From positions 4,712,001-4,776,000 of the forward strand of contig NC_057789.1 of the NCBI RefSeq assembly GCF_014905175.1: DNA of 64,000 nt. The letters run 5' to 3'. This stretch comes from Aphidius gifuensis. Lineage: Eukaryota > Arthropoda > Insecta > Hymenoptera > Braconidae. The notes beneath the pieces were generated by a model that was not told the DNA's origin, ran no database searches, and worked only from the letters and a program-made list of their open reading frames with translations. The first letter of the stretch is position 1, and each line of letters starts with the position of its first letter. Below are positions 25,194 to 39,600 of the stretch, in pieces. Made by a program: the position numbers and the translations under genes.

Positions 25194-28100
25194 TTAATTC
25201 ATCATCAAAATATTATATCAAATAATTTATTTGTTACCGAATTGACGTCACATTTATCTAAGTCTCATGGTAATGTCATGGTACAATCACTAAAATATTT
25301 ATAACAATAATCATCATCACCATCATCATCATCGTCATAAAAGGAACAAATGTTTTAGCGATGTCATATTATGACAATTTTTTTTTTTTTCAATATGCAT
25401 ATATTTATAGTAAATAAATAAAATGAAATAAAAAAAAAAAAAAGAAAAAAGTTGTGTCACATATATGTATGACATTTCCATGGGACATAATAATTTTGTG
25501 TCGCTGGGAACTTTCGTTCTACCTCTTTTGTCGCAGACCGTGCTTGGCTCGTGAATGTCGTGATGTACGTGGCGCACTAGAGGCTATCAAGTACCGTGAC
25601 AAAAGCACGATTCCATATACATATGCTGATATAAATACACATATTCCTACAAGTATATGTGATACTTTTTCAGGATGGATAAAAAATAAAAAAAAAAAAA
25701 AAACCATTACAATAAAATGAAAAAGTAATAAAAAAGGTATTTAGAAAAAGGAAAAAAAAAAACATAGCAGTATTTACAAATAAATATATAAAAGACAGCA
25801 ACCTGCATTCACATATCATTGAAATTGCTAAATGCACCGCCACATGACCCCGAAGAAGAATTCACTGACCTTAGAATTGTGAGAGGGTCAGTGAGTCAAT
25901 GCAATTGTATGGATTCGTGCTTTCTAGAATTGAAAAATAAAACAAATTATATTAATAACAATAATAACATTATAATATTAATAATAAAACAAAAAAATTA
26001 ATAATAATAAATATGTGTATGTTGACCTTGTCATGTAGACGCAATCAATTTGTATATTAAGCTAAAATGCACACGATTATAATCGTATACGATTCGTCGA
26101 CTGATTAGTCAAAATTTTCATATTTTATTTAATACGCAGGGTTATTTAATATGGTGTCTATTATAAATATAATAATAACTATATTTAAATTATTTAGACT
26201 GTCAAGGACAGTTAAAAACTGATAGATGTATGTAGAAAATAAATAAATAAATAATTCATTTTTGGAGATTATTTTTCTCCAATCTTAGCCTCTGTGTATC
26301 TGTAATTTTTAAAAATATAAATTTATAAAAAAAACGGGTGGATACACAAGTGCCTGGTAAATAAAACTAATTATATATATATATAAATACACATTTAAAA
26401 CAAAAAAGGAAAAAAAAAAAAAAAACATGTACAAGTTATTATTGTAATTAAATGGTATAATCGTATTGAGAATAACAATAATTAAAAGAAAAAAAAAAAA
26501 CAAATTTATTTAAGGTGATTGTTTCAAACTGTGGTGGAAAAAAAAAGAAAAAAAAAAATTCATACAGGTTGTTGGTGTTTTTTTTTTTGTGTTCGTGGTG
26601 AAAAATAGCTAGAAGGGTTGAAAGAGATGAAAAAAAAAAAAAAAATGTAATAAAATTCGTGGTAGGACCGCCTTGAATCACCTGGGGATAACATCTCACC
26701 TTTAAATCGTTTTGTCTGCCGAAAAAGCTGTGTGTGCCACTTTCACCATAACGTCAATTATCCTGTTCCATCAGGGTGCGGTGTACTACAATGAATGTGT
26801 ACACCAAAAGGGACCGCCCATAAAGAATCCGATCAATAAAAAATAAAAAAATAATAAAATAACCACGTGCCCCTATACACTTTTCGTTTATAAGACCGAA
26901 TAATTTCTCACAATTCACTTGTACACGCACTTTATGAAAATTTTTTTTTTTCATATGATCTCTTGGTATCAGTTAAATTTTAACCTTCATATATATATAC
27001 AACACACAACTACACCTAATTTGTGTTATTAACATACAAATTGCGGGATGAACAGATAAATCGTTTAAAGCCTGTCGGCAAAATATACCGTTATTCGTAT
27101 GTTGAAAAGTAAAATAAAAAAAAAACGAAAAAACAAATTGTGAGAGACGAAAAATGCTAAATTATTTTTAAATATATGCAAAGTTAATTTTTTTTTTTTT
27201 TTTGATAAAATATTTGACAAGATATACGTTAATATATTTTGTATATTAATCTGATCATACTCGATGTGGTAATAATAATAAATATTTGCTCAAATTCATT
27301 AATTAATTCATAGTCAGTTATTACATTTAACGATTTACCATTTATGAAATATTCTGATGAAACACTGTTATTATTTTTAAAATAATCTTCAGCTACTTTT
27401 GATGTATACGCCAACTATGTACAATTAATTATTTATCTTAAGATATATATATTTTTTTTTTTCATACATTGTATTTATTTTCATTTTTTATATTCATGTA
27501 CTTTTTTTTTTTTTTTCGTTTTTTTAAATATAAATAAAGTGATTTTTGATAAAGGTATTTTTTTGCATTTATTATTAACAAATATGTATTTAATTTTATA
27601 CTTAACATCTAATTATATTTATGTTTAAATGTAGAGGTGATGAAAAGATGAAAAAAAATAAAAATAAAACAACAAAATTGAGCATTAGATAATTTTTAAA
27701 AACTAAATACTTAGTGAGTCATTTAAAAATATATAACATAAACAAAATAAAGGATAAAAAATGAGAAAAAAAAAAATATATAAGAATGAAATAAAAATAA
27801 AATTAAAAAAGCACCGAGTTGACAACAAGTGTAGCTTAAAAATATTTAATAATATAAATTTAATGTAGAGTTATTGATGAATAATATTAATTAATAGACA
27901 AATAATTATCAATATAAATTAATAATAGAATATAAATAGAACCAATCTTACAAAAAACCATTTATATCATTTATACGGATTGCCTTTGTTATGCGGACTA
28001 CAGATCGATGAATAACTTGTTGCTGAATATGATCGATCCATCAGAGTCGGAATACTGACTAAAAACTCAAAATTGTTTTAAGTAGAATAAAAAAAACCAT

Positions 28101-28572
28101 CAAATAAAACGCTCATCCTATTATAATAGAAAAATTAATAAGTATAACTTAATAATTAATATGAGAATTATTTTCTATTGAGAAATAATAATTTCTAGAC
28201 TCGATCTTCTTTTTCTTTTTTTTTTTTTTCTTTTCATTTTAACGCGCTTAGGATACTTTGTACAGTATTATTGCACATTGTCGCTCTCGACGGCATTGGT
28301 TTGCTTATTTATTTATTTTTTTTTATATATCGACAAAGCAGGCACTCCTCTCGTCTCACAGTCTCGAGGATGATGATGATGATGATGATGATGCTTCCAA
28401 GATATTTCATTGTAAAAGAAAATGAGAAAATGAAAAAAAAAAAAAAAAGAAAGAACATCCTCAAGACACGTACTAAGTTGATTTGTTTAAAAAAAAAAAA
28501 ATTAATATTTCTTTCTTTTTTTTTTCTATTTTTGATTATGTATTTTTTTTTTTTTTTCTTTATAATTTGACC
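25194..28572. other. Convergent intergenic region between the two ZP genes
   Basis: The first ZP gene ends at 25193 and the second at 28573, tail to tail. AATAAA at about 25414 is a possible plus-strand poly(A) signal. A mixed-composition block at 25480-25660 and another at 26650-26930 interrupt AT-rich DNA. A (GAT)n tract lies at 28367-28392. A weak minus-strand exon candidate at 27229-27414 is listed separately. Confidence 0.5.
27229..27414 (-). CDS. Possible terminal exon or small ORF, unrecognised
   Basis: After an ACATAG acceptor, a minus-strand frame runs 61 codons to TAA (LAYTSKVAEDYFKNNNSVSS, then EYFINGKSLNVITDYELINE). It uses A/T-ending codons like the real genes here and is not built from homopolymer runs. 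It has no ATG, so it would have to be an internal or last exon. It could be an alternative 3' exon of the neighbouring minus-strand ZP gene or chance. I see no known domain. Confidence 0.2.
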   Translation of the reverse strand: MAYTSKVAEDYFKNNNSVSSEYFINGKSLNVITDYELINEFEQIFIIITTSSMIRLIYKIY

Positions 28573-31500
28573 TCACTCAACCGGATTTCCGGTGACTTCT
28601 TGTTTTTGAATTCTCTGTTCATGCTGTTGTGCACGAGGAGTGCATCTGACACGTAATAATCCGTATGGTAGCCAGCCATTAGCAACAACAGCTTGATTCT
28701 TTTGATTTCCTGCTTGTTCACGTCGTACCTGTAGTCTGTGAAGCATTGCACCAGCAACTAATGCCGATAGTACTGCTGATAATGCAACAATAATAAAAAG
28801 TGCACTAAAACCTGGCATTGGTAAACATATACCATAAACAACTTCTTCTCTAATACGTCCTTGAAATACAGTTACAGCTTCAGCATGTGTATCAGGACTA
28901 AATGCAAGATCAGCTTCAGATATAACTTCATAAATACCACTAACACCAACATCAGCTGATCTTGCTTTACGATCAGATATTTTAACTGATCGTCGTCTAC
29001 GTCGACTACCATTTGATGATACTGTGCTTACTGTCACATCATCTTCCTCTAAATTTCTTGGTCCATGAGGAAATTGTTCTTCACCCTCGTAACGTGTTAC
29101 TCTTGGTGGATCTTGCTATAATTATTAAAAAAAAAAAATACATATTAATATACTTGTTCTATTATTAAAAACAAAATAATAGAAAAATAATTACCAAAAA
29201 TGGATGTGTTATTTCTGGTTCATCTGGTCTTGCTTCATCAGGTATTTCAATAATTGGAGCTGGATTATGATTATTACTTGTTTGTGCTTGTGCTTTTGGT
29301 GATGATTTTTCAACACGTAAAAATTGTCCACCAATTGAGGCCATCTCATCACCATTTTGTATAATATCATCGTACAGTGATGTGTCATCTTCATGTACTG
29401 TTGTGGTTTGAGTTGTTTGTGGATAAAGTGGTCTTCCAGGATGATCATTGCGGTCTTGTATATAATGACCAGGTGCTGAATTTTGTTGACAGTGATCCAG
29501 GCAACCGTGTCTACATATTTCAACCTGCATAAAAAAAATATAATATTATTTAAATTTTCATTTAAATATTAATATATACTTTTTTTTATTTCATTTAAAA
29601 TTACAAATAAAAAATACAAAAGAATATAAAAACTTTTTTTTTTTTTTTTTTTTTTGCATCTTTATATAAGATGGAATTTTTTGTTTTGCATAAACTAATA
29701 AACTTGACAATGACAATGATCAAAAAATTATCATACAATGACTATTGAAAACTACTGTATTTTTTTGTAATTTAAATAATTTTTTTTTTATATTATTTAA
29801 ATAAATATTTGTCACGCACCTTGCATTTAATATGTACACTAAGTGCATCAGGAAATTTAAATGCATGAAAGAAAGCATAAGTGATGACTGTCGCACGATC
29901 ATCAGAACCACGTGCTTTTAAAAATCGACTGATCATCTTTGGTCTCAGCACGCAACCAAGTTCATCACTTAATTGTATTGTATGTCCACCACCATCTGAT
30001 GCAACGCATGATTTAACACGCATGTCAAATTCACCTTTGAATAACAATAATAAAATTAAATAAAGTATAACAAAAATATAATATATAAATAAATAATAAA
30101 TTGGTACTTGTGAAAAATAATAATTTAAAAAAACAATTACCTCTGTAGTCGTTTATGGCAACGACCAATGTAAGCGTTGAGCCAAGTGGTACAATACCGG
30201 ATACGGGTGGTGCCCAAGGCCCTTTACCATGCTGAATTTCCATCCAGCAGTCAACATTATCACCTGCAAAAGATGACATAAGTATAGAGAAATAAAAGAA
30301 GAAGAAGAAGAAAAAGCCATTAAAATAACTGAATAAATGAGATGAAAAAAAAATTAAAAAAGTTAAATCTTTTTTCTAATTTTTTTGTTTCTTTTTTTTT
30401 TTTTTTTTAATAAAAATCTCGCTGCTGTAAAAAGTAAAATTACATTTGAATATTGAGATGTACATCATGAGTTGAATGATAAGTGGAAAGTTGAAGGTGA
30501 TGGTAAAGAATAAAAGACCATGGGACGTAACTGCGGTCAAGTCTTTGCAACTTTGAAATACAACCACAACAGCACGCGTATTCAAGTTCTCTTTTTTCTT
30601 TACCCCACCAGTATATACAATAAGCTCTTGATGTTTCTCTTCTTCATCATGGTCACTTTTTTTTATTTTTATCTTTATTCACCTGTTATTTACATCACCC
30701 ACCGCCCATTTTCACAACATATTTATTTCTCTTATTCAACATCGTTTTACCTTTCATCCATAAACAGACCAGCGAATCATTCATGCATACAACAAATATA
30801 TATACAAGCTGAAGCATACGTAATGCACAACAGAAGTGCATCATCAAATTGTCATGACACACTAGTAAAATTAATTGCAATCTTGTTTCACACAATCATC
30901 ATCATTATCATTACATTATGGTACAATAAATATACAACCAACTTCAAACCATTATATAAAATGATGATGAGATAACAAAAAAAAGTAATAATATCTCATT
31001 TAAAAAATAGAAGAAAAATATATTTGAATACTCACCACGAAAGTCAAGTTGAATGACATCAAGATCAGCAATGACCATTGGTGGTTTTGATGCTGTTTTT
31101 TCATAATCATTGAACCATTCACATCTTAATCTTTTAGCTTCATCCCATACTTCAAGTAAATCTTTGTCATATTGTACAACAACTGTATTTTCATAAAATT
31201 GACCATGCATATCTGGTTTAGTACCACATCTAAAAATAATAATAAATAAATTATAAATAAATTTATACAATGATTAATTATCAAATAAATTTTTTATCAA
31301 CCTTGCATAAGCTATTCGGAATGTAAAAAATGTTTGACCAGTTGATGGTGGTACATAAACACATCTTGGATCAGCATGTTGTCCTTTTGATGAAACAATA
31401 CCTTCAAATGGTTGAGAAAAGGATAAATGTACATCCATGTGATCTTTACCACACATCACCTCCAGTGATTGAATTGCAGGCATGCCCTCTGGCCTCTCCA

Positions 31501-33635
31501 GTGGCCAGATGTCACCGCCGTTTACAACGTATCTCAAACTAACCACCTGTTTTAATAGAAAAAAAAAATAAATAATAAATAACATATCAATCATTGATGA
31601 TTATATTTAAACGTTTGTCTTATTTATAACATCAACATATTTATCGTTTATATACTACTTAGAAGAAAATAAAGAAAAAAAAAAAATGTTATAATTGAAA
31701 TAGCCATTTGCTGGTTGTAAATTATAGGCGCCAGTTTATTAACGCATGTTTAAGTCATGAAAACTCGTTGAGACTGTTGCGATAATAATCTATGCAAGTG
31801 TATAATACGTATATCCGTTGATCATGCTGATCTTGTGAGGTGTGAGTGTTGTGTACGAGTCCCGCCCCGGCGTCAACTTGTCTCGATTCTCGTGTCTCGT
31901 GCCACCACCACCACCACCATATACCTTCTCTTTCATTATTATTTATTATTTATTATTAACAAAAAAAAAAAATGTAATTAATTAAATTTATAATTATTGG
32001 TATATGATAACTGTTATATCAATTGTTAATTATTTTTATATTTATTGAAATTTTAAATAAAAAAAAAAAAGGAAATGTTAGTTTTGAGAAATTGTAAATC
32101 ATAGAGAAAATATTGAATATATTTTTTGATGTTACTTTAAAGGTGTTGTTCTGTGGGTCACACTTGGATTTGTCTTATTCTTCGTATTATATATACAAAA
32201 CATTTAAACGTGTGCAATTCAGTAACGGGAGAGACGTCTTTACCGCTGCATTAACGGTCGACGTTTTTCACACAAGTGAAAACAAGTTTGTTTGGTATAT
32301 AATATATATAATACTAAAATAACAGACAGATATGTGATGTGAAAGAATGAGATGTATATGGTATTGAGGGATAAACAGAAGGAGAAGGGCTACAATCATT
32401 TTTTTTTTTTTTTTTAAATGACAACGTTTCATTAGAAATGATTACGGGTAGGTGGATGTGAACTTGCATTTCTTAGTTTTTTTTTCTAGATTCTATACAA
32501 CGGTGACTTTTTCCGGCATATTACTCATATGTTTTAGTTTTTACTTATGAAATTCATTGTGGCTTTTTTTTAATATATATATTATGAATGATAAATTGCA
32601 TCCGCCAACGCAATAAATTTTAAAATTATAAAGAATTTCAATAAAAAAAAAATAAAATAAACCGTGAGAATTTTTTATCCTTTTTTTTTTTGAATTTTTG
32701 CCAAAGGTATTTAGACAATTTGGAGATAAAAATGCCATTACACCTTAATATATAAAAAAATTTTTTAAAATCCCAACACTTGTTTAATTTATACAGTTTT
32801 TGATTATTTTTTTTTTTTTTTCGTCACACGTTTGATAATTATGTTTACGAAACACTTTGCATACTAACAAAATCATAAATAAAATCATAAAGTATTTATC
32901 TTTTAAATGGCGATCAAAGAATGTACACACGATTGAAAATAAATAAATTTAAAATTGTCATTTGATATGGATTTTAAATCTTTTATAAAAAAAATATTTG
33001 TTTTTTTTTTTTTTTTTATGGCCAACATAAGAGTTGCGTCGTTGTCACCACACAGCGTTAAATTATATATATAGGTACATATAAGCACGGGAAACGCCTG
33101 GAATTTATGGAATGAAAATACTGTCCTTCAAGACTGACAGAGTTGAAATTTTTTTTTTTAAAAAAACAACAGCCCTCAGGACAAAATGGCAAAATGTGTG
33201 TGCATTGGCGAGTGGATTAAATGTATGTCTCTTTGTCGGTTTGCCATGTGAAATCATGACAGATAAAAGATAAATACCAAAGGGAGAGAAAACTTATATA
33301 TATAAAGATAAGAATATAACGGTATTTCGAGTAGACATTGTGGCAATATTATACATATATAAATTTATATTATTTTATTATTATTTTTATTATTATACCG
33401 CTTGCAAGATGTTCATATACCCCGTGGCGAGTTTCATTGTCGTTATATAAAATAGCCGCAGAATTTAATATTTCAATCAAATCATATTTTCTATATATTT
33501 CAAAGCTTTTTTTTAAATATACTTTACAGATACATTACTAGTACAAAATAAAATATATTTTCGTTGTAATTTAATTTTATAATTTTTACTCACCGTGTAG
33601 ATGATTAAACGTAGTAACTTCCACACCCCTGGCAT
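28573..33635 (-). CDS. ZP-domain transmembrane protein of the apical matrix (cuticlin-like)
   Basis: This is a second ZP protein, related to the first but clearly a different subfamily, likely working in cuticle or epidermal apical matrix. Coding exons: 33635-33594, 31546-31302, 31229-31036, 30263-30141, 30034-29820, 29524-29195, 29115-28573; phases close to 563 residues. The signal peptide, MPGVWKLLRLIIYTVVSLRY, is split over exons 1 and 2. The ZP domain spans about residues 44-285 (MCGKDHMDVHLSFSQPFEGI; ENTVVVQYDKDLLEVWDEAK; GDNVDCWMEIQHGKGPW; FKFPDALSVHIKCKVEIC). A Thr/Pro-rich linker follows, then a furin-type site RRRRRS (421-426), a transmembrane helix at about 486-508 (FSALFIIVALSAVLSALVAG) and a 55-residue tail. 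The strong conservation recalls the fly Nyobe/Neyo/Morpheyus/Trynity group, but I cannot assign the orthologue. Confidence 0.9.
31547..33593 (-). other. First coding intron of the second ZP gene
   Basis: The intron runs from GTGAGT after codon 14 to AAAACAG at 31547, and again separates the signal-peptide exon from the ZP domain, as in the neighbouring gene. It holds two TAACGGT sites (32252-32258 and 33317-33323) and no convincing ORF. Confidence 0.75.
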
Positions 33636-33671
33636 CCTGGTGGTCTCAGCCTCTTGCTGAAACGCGTTTAC
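33636..33671 (-). other. 5' UTR part of the exon carrying the second ZP start codon
   Basis: A TTATTTTAG acceptor ends at 33672 on the minus strand, leaving 36 leader bases before the ATG at 33635. An upstream non-coding exon is therefore required. Confidence 0.6.
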
Positions 33672-36600
33672 CTAAAATAATTATGAAAATTTTATTAAAT
33701 TTTTTTTTTTTTTTTTTTTTTGTATTTTAGACGTGTATATAATAACGAGACTTTTAATGAGATTCGAAAATAGGGATAAACCGGATACACGTTTAAAGCC
33801 ATCAGTGCGAGATATATATAGTTTATAACACAACAATATATACATTTACAAAATAATATAAATATATTATATATATAGCGGTTAAATTAATTGAGCATCA
33901 AGTTTGCGTTTATAGTTTCGCTCGATGTATTAAGAAGGTCTTTTGGATAATATTTCTATACTAATAAATTAATGCATTTGTATTATCTTTCAATGCTCAT
34001 ATTTTTATCATATACATCAAGTCTAGGTACAAGATATTTTCAAGGGTTTTAATTGTTAATTTTTTCATCGAAAAAAAAATAAAATAAAATTAAAAAAATT
34101 CATTTAAAGTAGGACGAGGAATTCAAGTTGTACAAAGTATATAAAATACGTATAATAAAATAGAAATTGAAGAAGAATAAATTGTTGATACTGCAGTTAT
34201 ATATATAAAAACAAAATACAAAATGAATCGGTCGTTTGCATGATGATGGAGGTAAAGAGCACGCGTAGATCGTCCAACCGAGATGGATTTATATGTTCAA
34301 AGAGTTTATTTTATATAAACAAGATTTGAAATAAAATAAAAGGAATAACTTATATCATCATTTTATGAGTAGAAAAAAAAGGAAATAAATTTTTTATTCT
34401 GTGTCTATTCCCCTCACAAAGACGCAAACGATCCTAATTGCCGTTTCATCTCATGACTCTGCATTTCATTGTTCGTTTAATACTGCTTCCGGGTTTCGAT
34501 TCAATGAAAAATATATGTACTTATAATAACATAGAAGTATATTTTAAAATACATATCGTAAAAATACTTAAATTGATGCACAGACATATGTATAATAATG
34601 ATAAATTGAGTTGAATAAAAAAAAAGAAAAAAATTTATAAAAATTTAATTGTATATTTGCGTGGATGTGTATTTGTGTGACACAGATTTTGGTTGTGCAA
34701 GAATGTCCGTTAAAAAAAATATTAAATTCATACGTGCTAACCAATTACACTAAAGATTTTATCGCGTGTATATATCGTTGTATACATTTTAATACAGGAA
34801 AGATGAAAATTCGCTGAGCCAAATCCAGTGCATCGATATCAAATGAAAGGGACCGCCGGATGTATGAGTTTATTTGTCGGCTCATATAATTATCATAATC
34901 TTACATTATATTAGTCTTGGAAAGAGAGTAATAATGCAACAGAAAGTAGAGTACATAAACCAGTTTTTAAACTAATAAATAAATAAATAAAACAAAAAAA
35001 TTATATTTCATCTTGTTTAATTTTTAATTTTTTTGTTCATTTAAAATTATGAAATATCAAAGATATCATCATCATCATCTTCATCATATAGTATGTGAAA
35101 AAAATTATGCAAAATAATATATTCAATTTAAATTTTATAATCAGACAAAAGACGTGACATAAATTATGTCAAAAATTATAAGCGTATTATCATTTTACTA
35201 CTTTATCAACTTCATCTTTATGTTCGTGTGACTAAAAGTATTAAAAATATATAAAATTTAAAACATATGTACGGATTAAAATAATAATTATATTATTGAG
35301 TAAAATAAAAATGAAAAAATTAAATAAATAAAAACCGGATTTATCGTAAATGCAAATTGATGGGGCGTTTATAGTAGCGATGGATTAAGCGTGTCGAGTG
35401 GCAATCGACTGCTTATCCTCAGGTGTAATAAATCGCTTTTCTCTCGCACATTATTGTACATGGTATACATACTTGAACGTGTTGTATATATATATCAGAG
35501 TGTATTAATGTCACACACGGAGAGACCATTGCATCGTGTGATGTGACTAATTAACGCGGATAATATGCAATACACAAACCAATTTAAAATACATTGAGCC
35601 AATATACTTGTCTGCAGCTTCATAAGTTTTGCTTACTTGGCATGTCTATGTGTGTGTATACATATGTGTAATATTAATGATGATTATCGAGGGAAAACAC
35701 ATGTCTAATAAAGTCTTGATACGTCTCAAAGTTGTCAGAGATCAAATTGATATTCGCACAACAATAATACTTAATTGCATAAATAATATTGACAATGACA
35801 GTTATCCAGTTAATTTTTTTTTATATAGAAATTTCTTGCCTGTTAATGATCAAATTAAACAAATAATTTCCTCTTATTTTAATATAATTTAAATAATTAA
35901 ATTTTAAATTTAACATCAAATTAACAGATAAATTATATATACTTGTTTTATTTTTATTTATTTATTTTTTTTTGAATAAAATTACATAAGGAATTAATTT
36001 TTTTTTTATTATAAAAAAAAAAAAAGATGATTTTTGTTTGATATTTAATGACAATGAGAGCATTATTAATTATTATATATATGTTATTTTCATTGTTTTT
36101 ATTTTTTGTATTATTAAAAATAATTAAAATTAATTTTTGTTATTTTTTTCTGTAAATTTAATATGACGTATTATATTTTTGAATCGTGGGAATTTGAGAA
36201 GCTTCGACATGTACACCCTCGGGGAATAGGCAATACAAAAGAATTGAAATATGTATATATATATTATATTTATCATATATTTCATATATAACAAGCGTGA
36301 AAGTTGCGTGAGATCAAGTATGAGTACATCCTTTACGTGAAACATCCGTCTGACCTACCCCGGGCACTTACTACTAATAATTCAACTGGCATATTTATTC
36401 AAAAAAAAATTTATTGATAAAGCATTTTAACCGAAAAAAAAAAATAAATAAAAAAACAAATTATTAATACATAAAAACTAAATTAATTAAAAATACAAAT
36501 ATCAATTAAAAAAAAATATTAATAAAAAACAAATTAATTGATATTCAATTCTTGTTTGAATTAATTTTGATTTCAATTATAATTAGGTATATTTAATTTG

Positions 36601-39600
36601 AATTATAATTTGATTAAAAAAAAAAAACTGTATTATAAATGAATAATAATAATAGAAAATAAAAAAAATATTAAATGAATTGTATATATATAACGTTATA
36701 AAATTCATAAAGTATTGATGTTGACATGTCTCGGTCAAGTGGGCACGATCATGGAATAATAAAATGTGTTTGTGTCATCGCAGGTGAGCCCCGTATAATC
36801 TAATGTGTTTTAAAGATACCTTGATCATTTGGAGTTGGCACAATACATTCCAAGAATATTTTTCTTCCCCGATTACCGTGAGGCAGATGAAGAAAATATA
36901 AAAAAATAATAATAATCAAAGAAAGATAAAGAAAGATAAAGACATGAATGCGACGTGCATGAAGCCACACGTTGCAATGTAATAATGTATGTTGGTTTGT
37001 ACGAGAAGTAACATATACGAATCAACTTCTATATGCGCTTTAAACGTGCACATGATAACGGGGTTTTTCTCAGTTTCTTCGTGTGCCATAGATATCCCAC
37101 GTTAATAATTTTTCCTCCCTGGTAAAATGAGCGGCACCATTTCAAGCTTTAATGTGACACCCGTCGAGTTAGTCTATTGAATTTTTTAAATCACCATGGG
37201 GGGGAATAAATAAAATGAGGAAAATTTGTCTTTGCCTGACCTACCATCTTATTATTTCTATATAACTTATACATAATTTTAAAAGTAATAAAAAAATAAA
37301 TAAAATATATTTCTAGCATCTGCAATGTACTGGATATCATTGCGGAAATAATTCGCAATATTACGTGCTGAATAAACCACCAATGATATTCCTGATGCAA
37401 ATATTTTAAAAAAAAAAAAACAAAAAAAGCCATCTCGCAAATAGACGCGAATAAATAAAAATTTCTTAAAACTGTCAGTTGCAATAGCCATTAATTATCT
37501 AACAAGCTGCTAACAGAGATGCTAAAAAAAAAAGAAGATTAAATTAAATATAAACTAATAAATCCATAAATGAATAATAAATAAAAATAAAAAAAATACT
37601 GACTGGATAATTAAGAGCAATCACGCAGCGTTACGATTTAATTTTCATATATATTTTTTGTTTATATTTAATTTTATATTGCGTTTTTATGGAAGTTAAA
37701 AAAAAAAATAGAAAAAAATTCCGAGACATTATATCTGTGTGATTATCGAAAGGGATGAGTTTCCTTTTTGTATTTTTTTTTTTTACCTCTATCATATCGT
37801 TAATTTTTCTTTTTAATATCACGCTTTTGTGTGTGTGTATATAAATTGTTTTTTTTTTTTTTTTGGTTTTTATTAAATTTTATATACTTGTCTGATGGTC
37901 GTGAATCGAGGTGGAAAGGCTTGGCCTTTAACGGCTGTCCATGTATCGTAATTACGACTGGCCATTCGTAGACCGTGACTCGTTATAACTATAGTTGCAA
38001 ACACGATTTGCAGACGACATGCCGCACACGGCCCTGTTGAGGTCTTTTCCATTCATGATATTCTCTCGCGTGCTTTTATCTTTTACTATTTTTATTAACT
38101 TCCTTTCAATCATCATATGACTATGTAATATATTATTTTTACAATTTCATGCCTTTGCATTAAAGAACAAAAAAAAAAAAAAAATGTTTACCATACAGTA
38201 ATATGTTTTTAGAATTTTCTATACTATTAAATTTGCGAAAAAAAAAAACACACGTACAGATAATAATGCAAATAAAATATATAATTCTATAAAAGGTAAA
38301 TTTAAAATTTCCACGAAATGAAATAATAAAATAAACAAATAAATTGTTGGTATAATTGATAATATAATACCACTTTGATAAAATATTAGAGATAAAAAAT
38401 AAAATAAAATTATTGTCATTAATAATATTAAATGATAGAGTAAATAAAATATATATTATTATTTGAGTAGCTAGATACACCATACAGTGAATATTGTTAA
38501 TCGAAAGAGATATAATCAAATAGATGTTTATAATGTTTATATAAATATCATCATGTATCTAATGTTTATGGCGATATAAACACAGGGTATTAATGATATA
38601 TGTGGTGTTTATAATTTATAAGTATAGCTGTGTATATAAACACACCTCTATAAAATAGTCAGTGTATTTTTATGTTCAAAGATATTGCTTGAAATATATA
38701 CGATATAAACTTTAAGAAAATAGCAAAATCATGAGAATTAAATACGTAAAATATAGTGATTATAACGTTTTCATATTTTTTTTGTATAAAATATAATAAA
38801 CAAAATGGTTATCACTAAAACCCACACAACTTTTAATAATATAACACACACCTCGACGAGTTGAGGGTATAATATTGTGATGGAAAAACGTTTTTATTTT
38901 ATTTTATCCCTTGGAGGTAATAGATACCTGAAACGGTTAGTCGCACGACTACGTTTAGGCAAATATCCGGAAGCAAAAGCCAGAGGCTGATATGATGGCG
39001 TGTATACACGCAAACCACGCGATTTTAATTTTTTACTTTTTTTTATTTCTATACTATATTTAAAGCTATGTTTTCTCTATTAAATCATCTAAAATGTATA
39101 ATCAATGTCATGTCTAAATTAAGATTTTTTCTAAAAAAATTATAAATTTATATTATTATTTATTATCAGTAAATATATTTTGATTAATGGCGATATGTTT
39201 ATTAGAGATAAAATTTATTTTGTTGCAAAAAGTAAATGTATATATATTTTACATATTAATATTTATATACATTTACACCGGTTTTATTTTTTACTTAAAA
39301 ACTTGAGATTTTATGAATTTTAAAAAAAAATAAAAAATATGATTTATTGAGATATACATATATATATAATTTTTATTTTGTAAAATTAATTTTACAACTG
39401 AAAAAATATAAAAAATCTAAATGAAAATAATAAAAAATAAATTGAGGCTGTTTGAAAAATTTATGTGTTAATAATATATGCATGTGATGTATCATGTAAA
39501 TGATGAATATGTTTGTTAAAGTTGACAGTTAGTCAAACACGGTAAATTATTAAAAAAAGTAGTAGTAATAGATACAGGCGAGACAGAAGGTGAGGTCGAA

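Noticed and set aside
25454..25690. Plus-strand frame in the convergent ZP interval
   Set aside because: Starts and ends in low-complexity DNA, has no domain, and the opposite strand is open; more likely a mixed-composition non-coding patch.
37191..37491. Minus-strand frames of 70-97 codons
   Set aside because: Two overlapping frames are open and both cross a poly(T) run that codes for a Phe block; no motif or splice context.
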